A stretch of 64,000 bases of DNA, from contig NZ_BARG01000038.1 in the NCBI RefSeq assembly GCF_000376565.1, positions 124,001-188,000 of the forward strand, read 5' to 3'. The DNA comes from Streptomyces hokutonensis. Lineage in GTDB: Bacteria > Actinomycetota > Actinomycetes > Streptomycetales > Streptomycetaceae. Numbering within the stretch: the first letter of the stretch is position 1; every line of letters begins with the position of its first letter. This document shows, one piece after another, positions 7,743 through 15,921 of the stretch. The notes beneath the pieces were generated by a model. It saw nothing but the letters and a program-made list of their open reading frames with translations, was not told the DNA's origin and made no database searches. Made by a program: the position numbers and the translations under genes.

Positions 7743-8909
7743 TCAGTAGCTCCTCGGGAGTCCCAGCGTGTGCGATCCCAGGTAGTTCAGGATCATTTCC
7801 TGACTGATCGGCGCGATCCGCATGAGGCGGGCCTCGCGGAAGTAGCGGGCCACGGCGTACTCCTCGGAGTAGCCCATGCCCCCGTGGGTCTGCAGCGCCC
7901 GGTCGGCGGCCGTGAACCCGGCGTCCGCGCACAGGTACTTGGCGGTGTTCGCCTCCCGCCCGCAGGGCTTCCCGTTGTCGTAGAGCCAGGTCGCCTTGCG
8001 CAGCACGAGTTCGGCGGCGTCGAGGCGGGTCAGCGAGTCCGCGAGGGGGAACTGGATGCCCTGGTTCATGCCGATCGGGCGGCCGAAGACGACCCGCTCC
8101 TTGGCGTACCTCACGCCTTTGTCGAGCGAGGCCCGGCCGATGCCGAGGGCCTCCGCCGCGATGAGCATGCGTTCCGGGTTGAGGCCGTCGAGGAGATAGC
8201 GGAAGCCCTGGCCCTCCTCGCCGACGCGGTCCTCGACCGGGATGCGCAGGTCGTCGATGAAGAGTTCGTTCGAGGTGACTGCGTTGCGGCCCATCTTCGG
8301 GATGGGGCGGATGTCGATCCGGTCGCGGTCGATGTCCGTCAGGAACAGGGTCATCCCGTCGGTCTTCTTGGTGACCTCGTCGGCCTTGCTGGTGCGGGTC
8401 AGGAGAAGGATCTTCTCCGACTCCATCGCCTTGGAGATCCACACCTTGCGGCCGTTGACCACGTAGTGGTCGCCGTCCCGTCGCGCGTACGTCGTGATGC
8501 TCGCGGTGTCGAGTCCCGCGCCCGGTTCGGTGACGCCGAAACAGACGTGCAGGTCGCCGCTCGCGATGCGGGGGAGTGTCCGGCGCTTCAGCTCCTCGGA
8601 GCCGTGCACCACGACGGGATGCATGCCGAAGATGGACAGATGGATCGCGCTGGCCGCGTTCATGCCGCCGCCCGACCGTGCCACCTCTTCGAGGAGCAGG
8701 CTGGCCTCGGTGATGCCGAGTCCGTGACCGCCGTACTCCTCCGGGATGGTGATCCCGAGCCAGCCGCCGCCCGCGACGGTCTCGTAGAACTCCGTCGGGA
8801 ACTCGTGCGCCTGGTCCTTCGCCATCCAGTACTGGTCGTCGAAGTCGCGCAGCAGCCCGGCGACGGACTTGCGGATCGTTTCCTGGTCCTCGGTCAGTTC
8901 GAAGTCCAT
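7743..8909 (-). CDS. Acyl-CoA dehydrogenase (isovaleryl-type catalytic Glu)
   Basis: 388 aa full-length FAD-dependent acyl-CoA dehydrogenase. EEYGGHGLGITEASLLLEE marks domain 1, VTEPGAGLDTASI and KVWISKAMES the middle beta domain, and RYAKERVVFGRPIGMNQG the start of the C-terminal helical bundle. The usual YEGT motif is replaced by RIAPISQEMIL. A Glu at the helix-G position (GLNPERMLIAAEALG) matches the catalytic Glu of isovaleryl-CoA dehydrogenases, which suggests a branched-chain or short substrate. GGAGAAGGG precedes the ATG. It heads an acyl-CoA dehydrogenase-SDR-GntR unit under the operator at 8948-8962. Confidence 0.9.
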   Translation of the reverse strand: MDFELTEDQETIRKSVAGLLRDFDDQYWMAKDQAHEFPTEFYETVAGGGWLGITIPEEYGGHGLGITEASLLLEEVARSGGGMNAASAIHLSIFGMHPVVVHGSEELKRRTLPRIASGDLHVCFGVTEPGAGLDTASITTYARRDGDHYVVNGRKVWISKAMESEKILLLTRTSKADEVTKKTDGMTLFLTDIDRDRIDIRPIPKMGRNAVTSNELFIDDLRIPVEDRVGEEGQGFRYLLDGLNPERMLIAAEALGIGRASLDKGVRYAKERVVFGRPIGMNQGIQFPLADSLTRLDAAELVLRKATWLYDNGKPCGREANTAKYLCADAGFTAADRALQTHGGMGYSEEYAVARYFREARLMRIAPISQEMILNYLGSHTLGLPRSY

Positions 8910-8947
8910 GCACGGACCCTTCTCCGGTTCCGGTTGCGAAACATATC

Positions 8948-8962
8948 AAAGGTCAGACCGAA
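8948..8962 (-). promoter_or_regulatory. Second FadR/GntR-type operator
   Basis: AAAGGTCAGACCGAA contains the palindrome GGTC-A-GACC (8951-8959), identical over 15 bp to 6008-6022 and located 42-50 bp upstream of the acyl-CoA dehydrogenase ATG at 8909. On the minus strand it is followed by TTTGATATGTT, a plausible -10 region. Confidence 0.7.
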
Positions 8963-9029
8963 GCAGTAGGGGACCGATAAGGGCCTACCGTCGAGTAATA
9001 TCGCGCGGCAGGCCATCAGAGGAGGAACC

Positions 9030-9413
9030 GTGCCACGGTCCGAACGCTCGTCGCTGCTGCTCGCCGGACTGCTGGCGACCGCGGGGGTCGCCCACTTCGC
9101 CTCGCCGAAACAGTTCGATGCGACGATCCCGCGCGCCCTGCCGGGGGCGCCTCGGACCTGGACGTACGCGAGCGGTGCCGTCGAACTGGCGCTGGCCGCC
9201 GGGCTCGCCGTGCCGCGCACCCGGCGGCCGGCCGCACTGGCCGCGGCGGCGTTCTTCGTGGGCGTGTTCCCCGCCAATGTGCAGATGGCGATCGACTGGC
9301 GGGACCGCCCGGCCCCGCAGAAGGCGGCGGCCCTCGGACGACTGCCCCTGCAGATACCCCTCGTGCTGTGGGCCCGTAGTGTCGCGAAGAACAATGGGGA
9401 GGGACAGTCATGA
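9030..9413 (+). CDS. DoxX-like membrane protein
   Basis: 127 aa with about four hydrophobic segments (LLLAGLLATAGVAHF, ASGAVELALAAGLAVP, AALAAAAFFVGVFPANVQM, LPLQIPLVLWA), the layout of small DoxX/DUF417-like membrane proteins. Function is not established; relatives are linked to redox or thiol homeostasis. It starts at a GTG behind an excellent RBS (GGAGGA at 9021). Its stop overlaps the ATG of the peroxiredoxin gene (ATGA), so the two are translationally coupled, which supports a role in oxidative-stress defence at the membrane. Confidence 0.78.
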   Translation: MPRSERSSLLLAGLLATAGVAHFASPKQFDATIPRALPGAPRTWTYASGAVELALAAGLAVPRTRRPAALAAAAFFVGVFPANVQMAIDWRDRPAPQKAAALGRLPLQIPLVLWARSVAKNNGEGQS

Positions 9414-9877
9414 GTGATCGCCCGAACATCGGCGACAAGGTCGAGGACTTCACGCTGCCGGACGAGACCGGCGCGGAACGCAGTCTCACGGAACTGCTCG
9501 CCGAGGGGCCCGTGGTGCTCTTCTTCTACCCGGCCGCCCTGTCCGCCGGCTGCACCGCCGAGGCCTGCCACTTCCGTGATCTGGCTGCCGAGTTCGCGGC
9601 CGTCGGCGCCCGGCCCGTCGGCATCAGCGGCGACACGGTCGACAAACAGAAGGAGTTCGCCGGGAAGAACACCCTCGGCATGCCCCTCCTCTCGGACGTC
9701 GACGGGACGATCCGGGAGCGGTTCGGGGTGAAGCGCGGCTTCTCGCTGGCGCCGACCAAGCGGGCCACCTTCGTCATCGGCGAGGACCGCACCATCCTGG
9801 AGGTCGTCGCCAGCGAACTCCGGATGAACACCCACGCCGACCGCGCCCTCGCCGCACTGCGCGCCCACCGGAAGTGA
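9410..9877 (+). CDS. bcp: Peroxiredoxin, PrxQ/BCP type
   Basis: 155 aa thioredoxin-fold peroxidase reducing hydroperoxides with thiol electrons. The peroxidatic Cys is C48 and the resolving Cys is C53 in GCTAEACHFRD, the Cys-x4-Cys pattern of the PrxQ (bacterioferritin comigratory protein) subfamily. VVLFFYPAALSAGC and GISGDTVDKQKEFAGKN are further family segments. The usual TPGCT is SAGCT here (Pro/Thr to Ala), a mild deviation at the active site. No signal peptide, so cytoplasmic. Co-translated with the DoxX-like membrane protein just upstream. Confidence 0.88.
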   Translation: MSDRPNIGDKVEDFTLPDETGAERSLTELLAEGPVVLFFYPAALSAGCTAEACHFRDLAAEFAAVGARPVGISGDTVDKQKEFAGKNTLGMPLLSDVDGTIRERFGVKRGFSLAPTKRATFVIGEDRTILEVVASELRMNTHADRALAALRAHRK

Positions 9878-9908
9878 CACAGGGGCCGCAAATGCCGTAT
9901 CGCGGTTG

Positions 9909-12269
9909 ATGCCGCGCGGTACAGGGACCATCCTGGACGATATGGAGCAGGCCTCCGCCGCGGCGGTCATCGATGCCCGGGGCATCGTGACGGGGTGGAG
10001 CGAGGGTGCCCGGACACTGACGGGATACCCGGCCGAGGAGGCCGTGGGCCGGTCGGTGGCGGCACTGCTCGCCGAACCCCCCGCCGCCACGTCCGTGGCC
10101 GCGCTGGCCGGCCCGGTGGTGCTACGACACCGGGACGGCTCCCCGCTCCCGCTCACCGTGCGGGCGTGCGCGGTGCTCGGCGCGGACGGCGCACCGGACG
10201 GATACGTCCTCACCGCCGACCCCGGCCCCACTCTTGCCGAGCAGGCCTTCGAACAGGCGTCGATGTCCCTGTCCGTCTTCGACACCGGGCAGCGCTATCT
10301 CCGCGTCAACGACGTCGCCTGCCGCGTGATGGGAGTCCCGGAGGACGTCCTCATCGGCCGGTTCTTCCCGGAGACCGTCGAGGACGCCGAACACAGCCGG
10401 GGCTTCCTCCGCAACCTGCGCCAGGTCGTCGAGACGGGCAGACCGGTCCGCTACGACAGCTGGGCGGGCGCCCCCGCCCTGAACCGGGAGCACGCCTGGA
10501 GCATCGAGATGTGGCCGCTCAGGGACCCCTCCGGGGAGCTGACGGCGGTCGCCCTCGCGGCGTTCGACAGCACCGAGCAGTACCTCGCCCGGCAGCGCCT
10601 GGCCCTGCTGAACGAGGCGGCGACCTGCATCGGCACCACCCTCGACGTGGTGCGCACCGCCGAGGAACTGGTGGAACTGCTGGTGCCGCGGTACGCCGAC
10701 TTCGCCAGCGTCGACCTGCTGCCGTGGGTGCTCGGCGCCGACGAGCTGCCGCAGGACCCGGAGGGCGAGATCGTGCTGCGCCGCGTGGCCCACGGTTCCG
10801 TCACCGAGGGCGCGCCGGACGCCGCCGTGCACCTCGGGCAGGCGGATGTGTACCCGCTGTCCTCGCCGCCCGTGCGGGCCCTGCGCTCGGGGCGGGCGGT
10901 GCGCGGCCAGGCGGGCGAACCCGACTTCGTGCGCTGGGTGGCGGACCGCAACGCCCGTTCTCCCGAAGGCCGTCCGCACCGCAAGGGCGTCCACTCGATG
11001 ATCGCGGTGCCGCTGCGGGCGCGCGGCACGACCCTCGGCGTCGCGGTGGCCGTCCGGATGGCGCACCCGGACGACTACGCGGAGGACGACGCCGTACTCG
11101 CCGAGGAGCTGGCCAGCCGGGCCGCCGTCTGCATCGACAACGCCCGCCGTTTCGCCCGCGAACGCAGCACCGCGCTGGCCCTGCAGCACACCCTGCTGCC
11201 CAGAGGACTGCCCGGACAGGCCGCGGTCGAGGTGGCGCACCGCTACCGGCCCTCCGGTTCGCTCGCGGGCATCGGCGGCGACTGGTTCGACGTGATCCCG
11301 CTGTCCGGCAGCCGGGTCGCCCTCGTCGTCGGCGACGTCGTCGGACACGGCATCGCGTCCTCGGCGACCATGGGCCGCCTCTGTACGGCCGTCCGCACAC
11401 TCGCCGACGTGGACCTCCCGCCCGACGAACTCCTCACCCACCTCGACGACTTGGTCACCCACCTCGCGTCCGACGACACCGGCGACGAGGTCGCGGAACT
11501 CGGCGCGACCTGCGTCTACGCCGTCTACGACCCCGTCTCGCGCCGCCTCACCATGGCCGCCGCCGGACACCCACCGCCGGCCCTCGTGCTGCCCGACGGG
11601 ACCGCGAGCCTCGTCCCCATGACCTCGGGACCACCGCTCGGAGTCGGCGGACTCCCTTTCGAGGCCGTCGAGTTGGAGCTGCCCGAGGGCGCAGTCGTCG
11701 CCCTGTACACGGACGGTCTGATCGAGGACCGGGACCGCGACGTCGACCACGCCACCGCCGAACTGTGCCGCGCGCTCACCGCCTCCGCGGACTCCCTGGA
11801 CGCGCTGTGCGACTCGGTGCTGAAGGCCGTGATGCCGGAGGAACCGAGCGACGACGTGGCCCTGTTGCTGGCACGCACCCGCGCGCTGGGCGGCGACCGG
11901 GTCGCCACCTGGGACATCGAACCGGACCCCGCGCGCGTGGCCGGGGCCCGGCAGGCCGCCACCGACCAACTCGCCGCCTGGGGACTGGAGGAGGAGGCCT
12001 TCGTCACCGAACTCGTCGTCAGCGAACTCGTCACCAACGCCATCCGCTACGGCCAACCGCCCATCCAGCTCCGCCTGATCCGCGACCGCGCCCTCATCTG
12101 CGAGGTCTCCGACGGCAGTTCGACCTCACCGCATCTGCGCCGCGCCCACGCCTACGACGAGGGCGGACGCGGACTTCTCCTCGTCGCCCAGCTCACCCAG
12201 CGGTGGGGGAGCAGGCAGACAGGCAGCGGCAAGACGATCTGGGCGGAGCAGCCGCTGCCTCCCGACTGA
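9909..12269 (+). CDS. PAS-PAS-GAF-PP2C (SpoIIE)-HATPase multidomain signalling protein
   Basis: About 786 aa. Order of domains: PAS (residues ~10-75, GIVTGWSEGARTLTGYPAEEAVG), a second PAS (~105-220, SVFDTGQRYLRVNDVACRVMG), GAF (~235-400), a PP2C/SpoIIE phosphatase (~425-645, GGDWFDVIPLSGSRVALVVGDVVGHG with metal-binding Asp residues and ALYTDGLIEDRD), and a C-terminal HATPase anti-sigma kinase-like domain (~660-786, VSELVTNAIRYG, GRGLLLVAQL). Such Streptomyces proteins dephosphorylate anti-anti-sigma factors and may phosphorylate them through the ATPase domain, in SigB/SigF-type partner switching. A TTG one codon upstream (9906) or the ATG at 9942 are alternative starts; no strong RBS decides. 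Confidence 0.88.
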   Translation: MPRGTGTILDDMEQASAAAVIDARGIVTGWSEGARTLTGYPAEEAVGRSVAALLAEPPAATSVAALAGPVVLRHRDGSPLPLTVRACAVLGADGAPDGYVLTADPGPTLAEQAFEQASMSLSVFDTGQRYLRVNDVACRVMGVPEDVLIGRFFPETVEDAEHSRGFLRNLRQVVETGRPVRYDSWAGAPALNREHAWSIEMWPLRDPSGELTAVALAAFDSTEQYLARQRLALLNEAATCIGTTLDVVRTAEELVELLVPRYADFASVDLLPWVLGADELPQDPEGEIVLRRVAHGSVTEGAPDAAVHLGQADVYPLSSPPVRALRSGRAVRGQAGEPDFVRWVADRNARSPEGRPHRKGVHSMIAVPLRARGTTLGVAVAVRMAHPDDYAEDDAVLAEELASRAAVCIDNARRFARERSTALALQHTLLPRGLPGQAAVEVAHRYRPSGSLAGIGGDWFDVIPLSGSRVALVVGDVVGHGIASSATMGRLCTAVRTLADVDLPPDELLTHLDDLVTHLASDDTGDEVAELGATCVYAVYDPVSRRLTMAAAGHPPPALVLPDGTASLVPMTSGPPLGVGGLPFEAVELELPEGAVVALYTDGLIEDRDRDVDHATAELCRALTASADSLDALCDSVLKAVMPEEPSDDVALLLARTRALGGDRVATWDIEPDPARVAGARQAATDQLAAWGLEEEAFVTELVVSELVTNAIRYGQPPIQLRLIRDRALICEVSDGSSTSPHLRRAHAYDEGGRGLLLVAQLTQRWGSRQTGSGKTIWAEQPLPPD

Positions 12270-12311
12270 CGGAACCGTTCGCCGACATCAGGGCCCGACT
12301 GAACGGACCGC

Positions 12312-12749
12312 TCACTCGAAGGGGCAGCCGGGGTTCGGCGCGTCCTCCGAGAACGGCGACCCGTGCGGCAGGACGTACAGCACGTCCAGGACGAGCGGCG
12401 TCTTCCCCAGATTGCGGCCGATGTGCACGTTGCCCGCCCCGGCCGGCTCCTGGATAGTGCTGCCCTTCCGGTACACGCCGTCGGAGGCGCAGCTGGAGTC
12501 GAAGTGGCTGAGCGTGCCCTCCTTGACGATTCCGTACAGGGGGCCGTCGTGGTAGTGCCAGCCGGTGGCCTGGCCGGGCGGAATGGTGATCTCGCGCACC
12601 GTGTAGTCGGTGTCGCCGATCGTGGTCTGGCTGATCAGCTTGGCGGTGACGCCGGGCCCGGCTGGGGTCGCCTGGGCGACGGTGCCGCCGGCCAGCAGGG
12701 CGGCGGTGGCCACCGCTCCGGTCACGGCGGTACGGAACGCGGTGCGCAT
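12312..12749 (-). CDS. Secreted cupin-domain protein
   Basis: 145 aa. Residues 1-30 form a signal peptide (RTAFRTAVTGAVATAALLAG, cleavage near VAQA|TP). The rest is a single small beta-barrel cupin: REITIPPGQATGWHYHDGPLYGIVKEGTLSHFD carries the G(x)5HxH-like metal-binding pattern, and GAGNVHIGRN the second motif. The start at 12749 has GGAAGG eight bases upstream. Such exported cupins are common and uncharacterised in Streptomyces. It converges on the SpoIIE-type gene, with a 42-bp gap between the stops. Confidence 0.8.
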   Translation of the reverse strand: MRTAFRTAVTGAVATAALLAGGTVAQATPAGPGVTAKLISQTTIGDTDYTVREITIPPGQATGWHYHDGPLYGIVKEGTLSHFDSSCASDGVYRKGSTIQEPAGAGNVHIGRNLGKTPLVLDVLYVLPHGSPFSEDAPNPGCPFE

Positions 12750-12812
12750 ACGGGAACCTTCCGGTGAGATCGTGAGCCTCCGCCGTGAACATAGAGGCAG
12801 GGAAGGCGAGTT

Positions 12813-12841
12813 GGGGGTGGGAACACGCAACTTCCACCCCC
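12813..12841 (-). terminator. Hairpin terminator after the aldo/keto reductase gene
   Basis: GGGGGTGG (12813-12820) pairs with CCACCCCC (12834-12841), with two extra A-T pairs across a one-base bulge. It lies 7 bp past the aldo/keto reductase stop on the minus strand. There is no U-tract, as usual in high-GC actinobacteria. Confidence 0.6.
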
Positions 12842-12847
12842 GGATTC

Positions 12848-13678
12848 TCAGAATTCCTCGTGCGTTTCCGGGTCCCCGCCCAGCCGCTGCGGGGCGTGGT
12901 CGGAGAGGGCGGCCAGCTGGGCCGGGCCGAGTTCGAAGCCGAAGATGTCGAGGTTGGCGCGCTGCCGGTCCGGGTCGGCCGACTTGGGGATCGGGACCGC
13001 CCCGAGCTGGGTGTGCCAGCGCAGCACCACCTGCCCCGGCGTGACACCGAAGGCCTCCGCGACCGTGACGACGGTCGGGTCGTCGAGCAGCGCGGAACCG
13101 CGTCCGAGAGGGCTCCAGCTCTCGGTGAGAACGCCCTTCTCGGCGCCGAAGGCGCGCAGCTCGTCCTGTGGGAACAGCGGATGCAGCTCGATCTGGTTGA
13201 CGGAGGGCAGTACGCCGGTCTCCTTCTCCAGCCGTTCGATGTGCCCGGGCGTGAAGTTGGAGACACCGATCGACCGGACGAGGCCTTCCTCGCGGAGCTT
13301 GATCATCGCCTTCCAGGAATCGACGTACTTGCCGACGCGGGGCAGCGGCCAGTGGATCAGATACAGGTCCACGTACTCCACGCCCAGCCGCGCCCGGGAC
13401 TCCTCGAAGGACGCGAGGGTCTCGTCGTAGCCGTGGTGGCGGCCCGGGAGCTTCGTCGTCACGACGATCTCCTCGCGCGGCACACCGCTGCGCGCGATGC
13501 CCCGGCCGACGCCGGTCTCGTTGCGGTAGTTCGTCGCCGTGTCCACCAGGCGATAACCCATGCGCAACGCGCCGTCGACGGCCTCCTCGGCCGTCGCGTC
13601 GTCCATCGGCCAGGTGCCCAGTCCGATGGCGGGGAGCTGCGTTCCGTCGTTGAGCGTGTGCGTCGGGATGCTGATCAC
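12848..13678 (-). CDS. Aldo/keto reductase (AKR superfamily)
   Basis: 276 aa (beta/alpha)8 NADPH-dependent oxidoreductase. DGTQLPAIGLGTWPMDDATA is the N-terminal hairpin, GYRLVDTATNYRNETGVGRGI carries the catalytic Asp and Tyr, VTTKLPGRHHG the Lys, and YLIHWPLP the His of the tetrad. IPKSADPDRQRANL binds the adenosine 2'-phosphate. GTG start at 13678 with GGAAGG at the right spacing; upstream in-frame codons lack family similarity. Close to the 2,5-diketo-D-gluconate reductase-type AKR5 group, but the physiological carbonyl substrate cannot be inferred. Divergent from the TauD-type gene, with 159 bp between. Confidence 0.9.
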   Translation of the reverse strand: MISIPTHTLNDGTQLPAIGLGTWPMDDATAEEAVDGALRMGYRLVDTATNYRNETGVGRGIARSGVPREEIVVTTKLPGRHHGYDETLASFEESRARLGVEYVDLYLIHWPLPRVGKYVDSWKAMIKLREEGLVRSIGVSNFTPGHIERLEKETGVLPSVNQIELHPLFPQDELRAFGAEKGVLTESWSPLGRGSALLDDPTVVTVAEAFGVTPGQVVLRWHTQLGAVPIPKSADPDRQRANLDIFGFELGPAQLAALSDHAPQRLGGDPETHEEF

Positions 13679-13774
13679 GGTCGACCTTCCCTTGACTGTG
13701 CGGTACAGCCAGTATGGGCGTCCGGGAGCCCTGTCGCCTCGTGCGGTGATCGCTGTCACGATCTTCTTGAACCC

Positions 13775-13826
13775 GGTACGACCTGGGTACGACCCGGTGG
13801 GCACGACCGACCGAGCGGGTACGACG
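13775..13826. repeat. Direct repeats GGTACGACC in the AKR/TauD intergenic region
   Basis: GGTACGACC occurs at 13775-13783 and 13786-13794 (11-bp period, same helix face), with an 8/9 match GGTACGACG at 13818-13826. It lies just upstream of the dioxygenase ATG at 13838. Tandem half-sites of this kind may bind a regulator; none is assigned. Confidence 0.4.
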
Positions 13827-13837
13827 ACGGAGCGCGC

Positions 13838-14812
13838 ATGACGAAGGACAGCGGTACGACGGACGGGGCGGTGCCGGTGGACGGCATGGAGGTGAAGCCG
13901 GCCGCCGGGCACATCGGGGCCGAGATCACCGGTGTCGATCTGGCCGGTGAACTCGACGACGCCGTGGTGGCCGCGATCCGGGCGGCGGTGCTGCGCTGGA
14001 AGGTCGTGTTCTTCCGGGACCAACCGCTCGATCACGCCGGGCATGTGGCGTTCGCGCGCAGGTTCGGCGAACCGGTCGTGCTCGGCCGGCGCGGCAGCGC
14101 CTCACCGGCCGGCTTCCCCGAGGTCGAAACGACCTCCGACCGGCTGGAGTTGGGCGGCCGGTTCGGCATGGAGCACGAGGAGTGGCTGGAGCGCCGCCGG
14201 CACACCCTGCTGCGCGGCTGGCACTGCGACCACGGCGCCCGTGTCGACCCGCCGGCCGCGACGATCCTGCGCGCGGAGACCGTCCCGCCGTACGGCGGTG
14301 ACACCACCTGGTCCAACCTGGCCGCCGCCTACGCCGGACTGTCGCAGCCGGTACGGGAGTTCGTGGACGGACTGCGGGCCGAGCACCGGCTCGGCGTCGG
14401 CTACCAGCCGCGGCCCGGCGACGACGCGTACGTCCGCCATCTCCTGGACCACCAGGTCGCCTCGGTGCACCCGCTGGTACGGGTGCATCCCGAGACGGGG
14501 GAGCGGGTGCTGTTCGTCAACGGCTACTACCTGGAGCAGATCACCGACATCTCCCGCGCGGAGAGCGCCGCGATCCTGGACATGCTGCTCGCGCAGGCGA
14601 CCAGGCCCGAGTACACCGTCCGGTTCCGCTGGGAGCCGGGCAGCGTGGCCTTCTGGGACAACCGGGCCACCATCCACCTCGCCCCCAGCGACAACGCCCA
14701 CCTCGGCTTCCCCCGGACCATGCACCGGGTGATGCTCACCGGCGACATACCGGTGGGCGTCGACGGGAAGCCGTCGGAGCCGATCGTCGGCACCGAGCCC
14801 GGCCGCTGGTGA
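13838..14812 (+). CDS. TauD/TfdA family 2-oxoglutarate- and Fe(II)-dependent dioxygenase
   Basis: 324 aa. The iron-binding triad is visible as H129-x-D131 (GWHCDHG) and H280 (FWDNRATIH), with Arg298 (MHRVML) as the 2-oxoglutarate carboxylate ligand. The N-terminus AAGHIGAEITGVDLAGELDD is characteristic of TauD. Family members hydroxylate taurine, alkyl sulfates or other small acids, releasing succinate and CO2. A segment GRFGMEHEEWLERRR before the HxD is not in taurine dioxygenase, so the substrate may differ. The ATG at 13838 starts at the family N-terminus. It is followed, convergently, by an LLM flavoenzyme that could also act in sulfur acquisition (inference). Confidence 0.87.
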   Translation: MTKDSGTTDGAVPVDGMEVKPAAGHIGAEITGVDLAGELDDAVVAAIRAAVLRWKVVFFRDQPLDHAGHVAFARRFGEPVVLGRRGSASPAGFPEVETTSDRLELGGRFGMEHEEWLERRRHTLLRGWHCDHGARVDPPAATILRAETVPPYGGDTTWSNLAAAYAGLSQPVREFVDGLRAEHRLGVGYQPRPGDDAYVRHLLDHQVASVHPLVRVHPETGERVLFVNGYYLEQITDISRAESAAILDMLLAQATRPEYTVRFRWEPGSVAFWDNRATIHLAPSDNAHLGFPRTMHRVMLTGDIPVGVDGKPSEPIVGTEPGRW

Positions 14813-14820
14813 CACCCGGG

Positions 14821-15849
14821 TCAGGCGGGGGGCTGCCATCCGAGCGCCGGGCCCAGCTTCGTCGCCATGTCCGTGAGGATCTGCACATAGTCCTCGTGCT
14901 CGAAGGTGAACGGCAGCGCGAACGCCACCTCGTCGATCTCCCTGAACGCGGCGTGCGCGCCCAGGAGTTCGGCGATCTCCTCCGAGGTGCCGACGATGTC
15001 CGGCGCGAACATCAGCCGGGCCGGGCCCTGCGGTGACGTCGTACGGGGAGTGCGCCTGCGGGCGAACTCCTCGTACTTCGCGCGCTGTTCGGGCGACGCG
15101 GAGTCGGTGGGGATCACGACCAGGCCCTGGGAGACACGGGCGGCGTCGCCGTCGGGGTGGTGGGCGCGGAACGTGCGGATGTGGGAGAGCTGGATCTCCG
15201 CGAAGTCCCTTGACTCGTCCGGCCCTTCGGCCTTGACGACGCTGCTCGTCAGGAAGTTCATGCCGTGTTCGCCGGCCCACTTCGCCGAACTCGCGCTGCC
15301 GCCGCCGTACCAGAGGCGACGGCCCAGACCGGGGGAGTGCGGCTGGACCCGGTCGGAGAACACCTCGAAGCCCTCGACGCCGCTGAAGTCGGTGGCCGGC
15401 TTGCCGCGCACGAAGTCCACGAGCCGCCGGACCCGCTCGTAGCTGAAGTCCTCGGCGTCGGCCGTGTCGGGGTACAGCGCTTCTTTGACCTGGTCGTAGT
15501 GCATCGGCGGGCCGACGCTGACGCCCGGGTTGATCCGGCCCCCGGACAGGATGTCGACGGTCGCCAGGTCCTCCGCCAGCCGCAGCGGGTTCTCCCAGCC
15601 CAGCGGGATCACCGCGGTGCCGAGCTCGATACGGCTGGTGCGCTGCGAGGCCGCCGCCATGATCGCGACGGGGGAGGAGATGCCGTACTGGAGATGGCGG
15701 TGGCGCAGCCAGGCGCTGTCGAAGCCGAGCCGTTCGCCGAGTTCGATGATCTCCAGCGTCGACTCGTGGCCCCGGCGCGGATCGGCCTCTTCGAAGAGGC
15801 CGATCGTGAGGAAGCCCAGCTTCCGCAGCGGGCGTGAGGTGGGCGGCAC
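14821..15849 (-). CDS. LLM-class flavin-dependent oxidoreductase (luciferase-like monooxygenase)
   Basis: 342 aa TIM-barrel bacterial luciferase family protein. It shows GFLTIGLFEEADPRRGHESTLEIIELGERLGFDSAWLRHRH at the N-terminus, RTSRIELGTAVIPLGWENPLRLAEDLATVDILSGGRINPGVSVG in the middle and FAPDIVGTSEEIAELL near the end, the usual arrangement for reduced-FMN- or F420-using enzymes. GLGRRLWYGGGSASSAKWAGEHG probably contributes to the flavin phosphate site. Full length for the family. Substrate unknown; related enzymes desulfonate alkanesulfonates or oxidise F420 substrates. It converges with the dioxygenase gene, the stops 8 bp apart. Confidence 0.87.
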   Translation of the reverse strand: MPPTSRPLRKLGFLTIGLFEEADPRRGHESTLEIIELGERLGFDSAWLRHRHLQYGISSPVAIMAAASQRTSRIELGTAVIPLGWENPLRLAEDLATVDILSGGRINPGVSVGPPMHYDQVKEALYPDTADAEDFSYERVRRLVDFVRGKPATDFSGVEGFEVFSDRVQPHSPGLGRRLWYGGGSASSAKWAGEHGMNFLTSSVVKAEGPDESRDFAEIQLSHIRTFRAHHPDGDAARVSQGLVVIPTDSASPEQRAKYEEFARRRTPRTTSPQGPARLMFAPDIVGTSEEIAELLGAHAAFREIDEVAFALPFTFEHEDYVQILTDMATKLGPALGWQPPA

Positions 15850-15921
15850 GGGCTCCTCCGGCGGTCGTACGTCAGTGCTGTTCTGTCCCGATTGTGGCAG
15901 GTGAACGTTGCGGGCGTGTGA

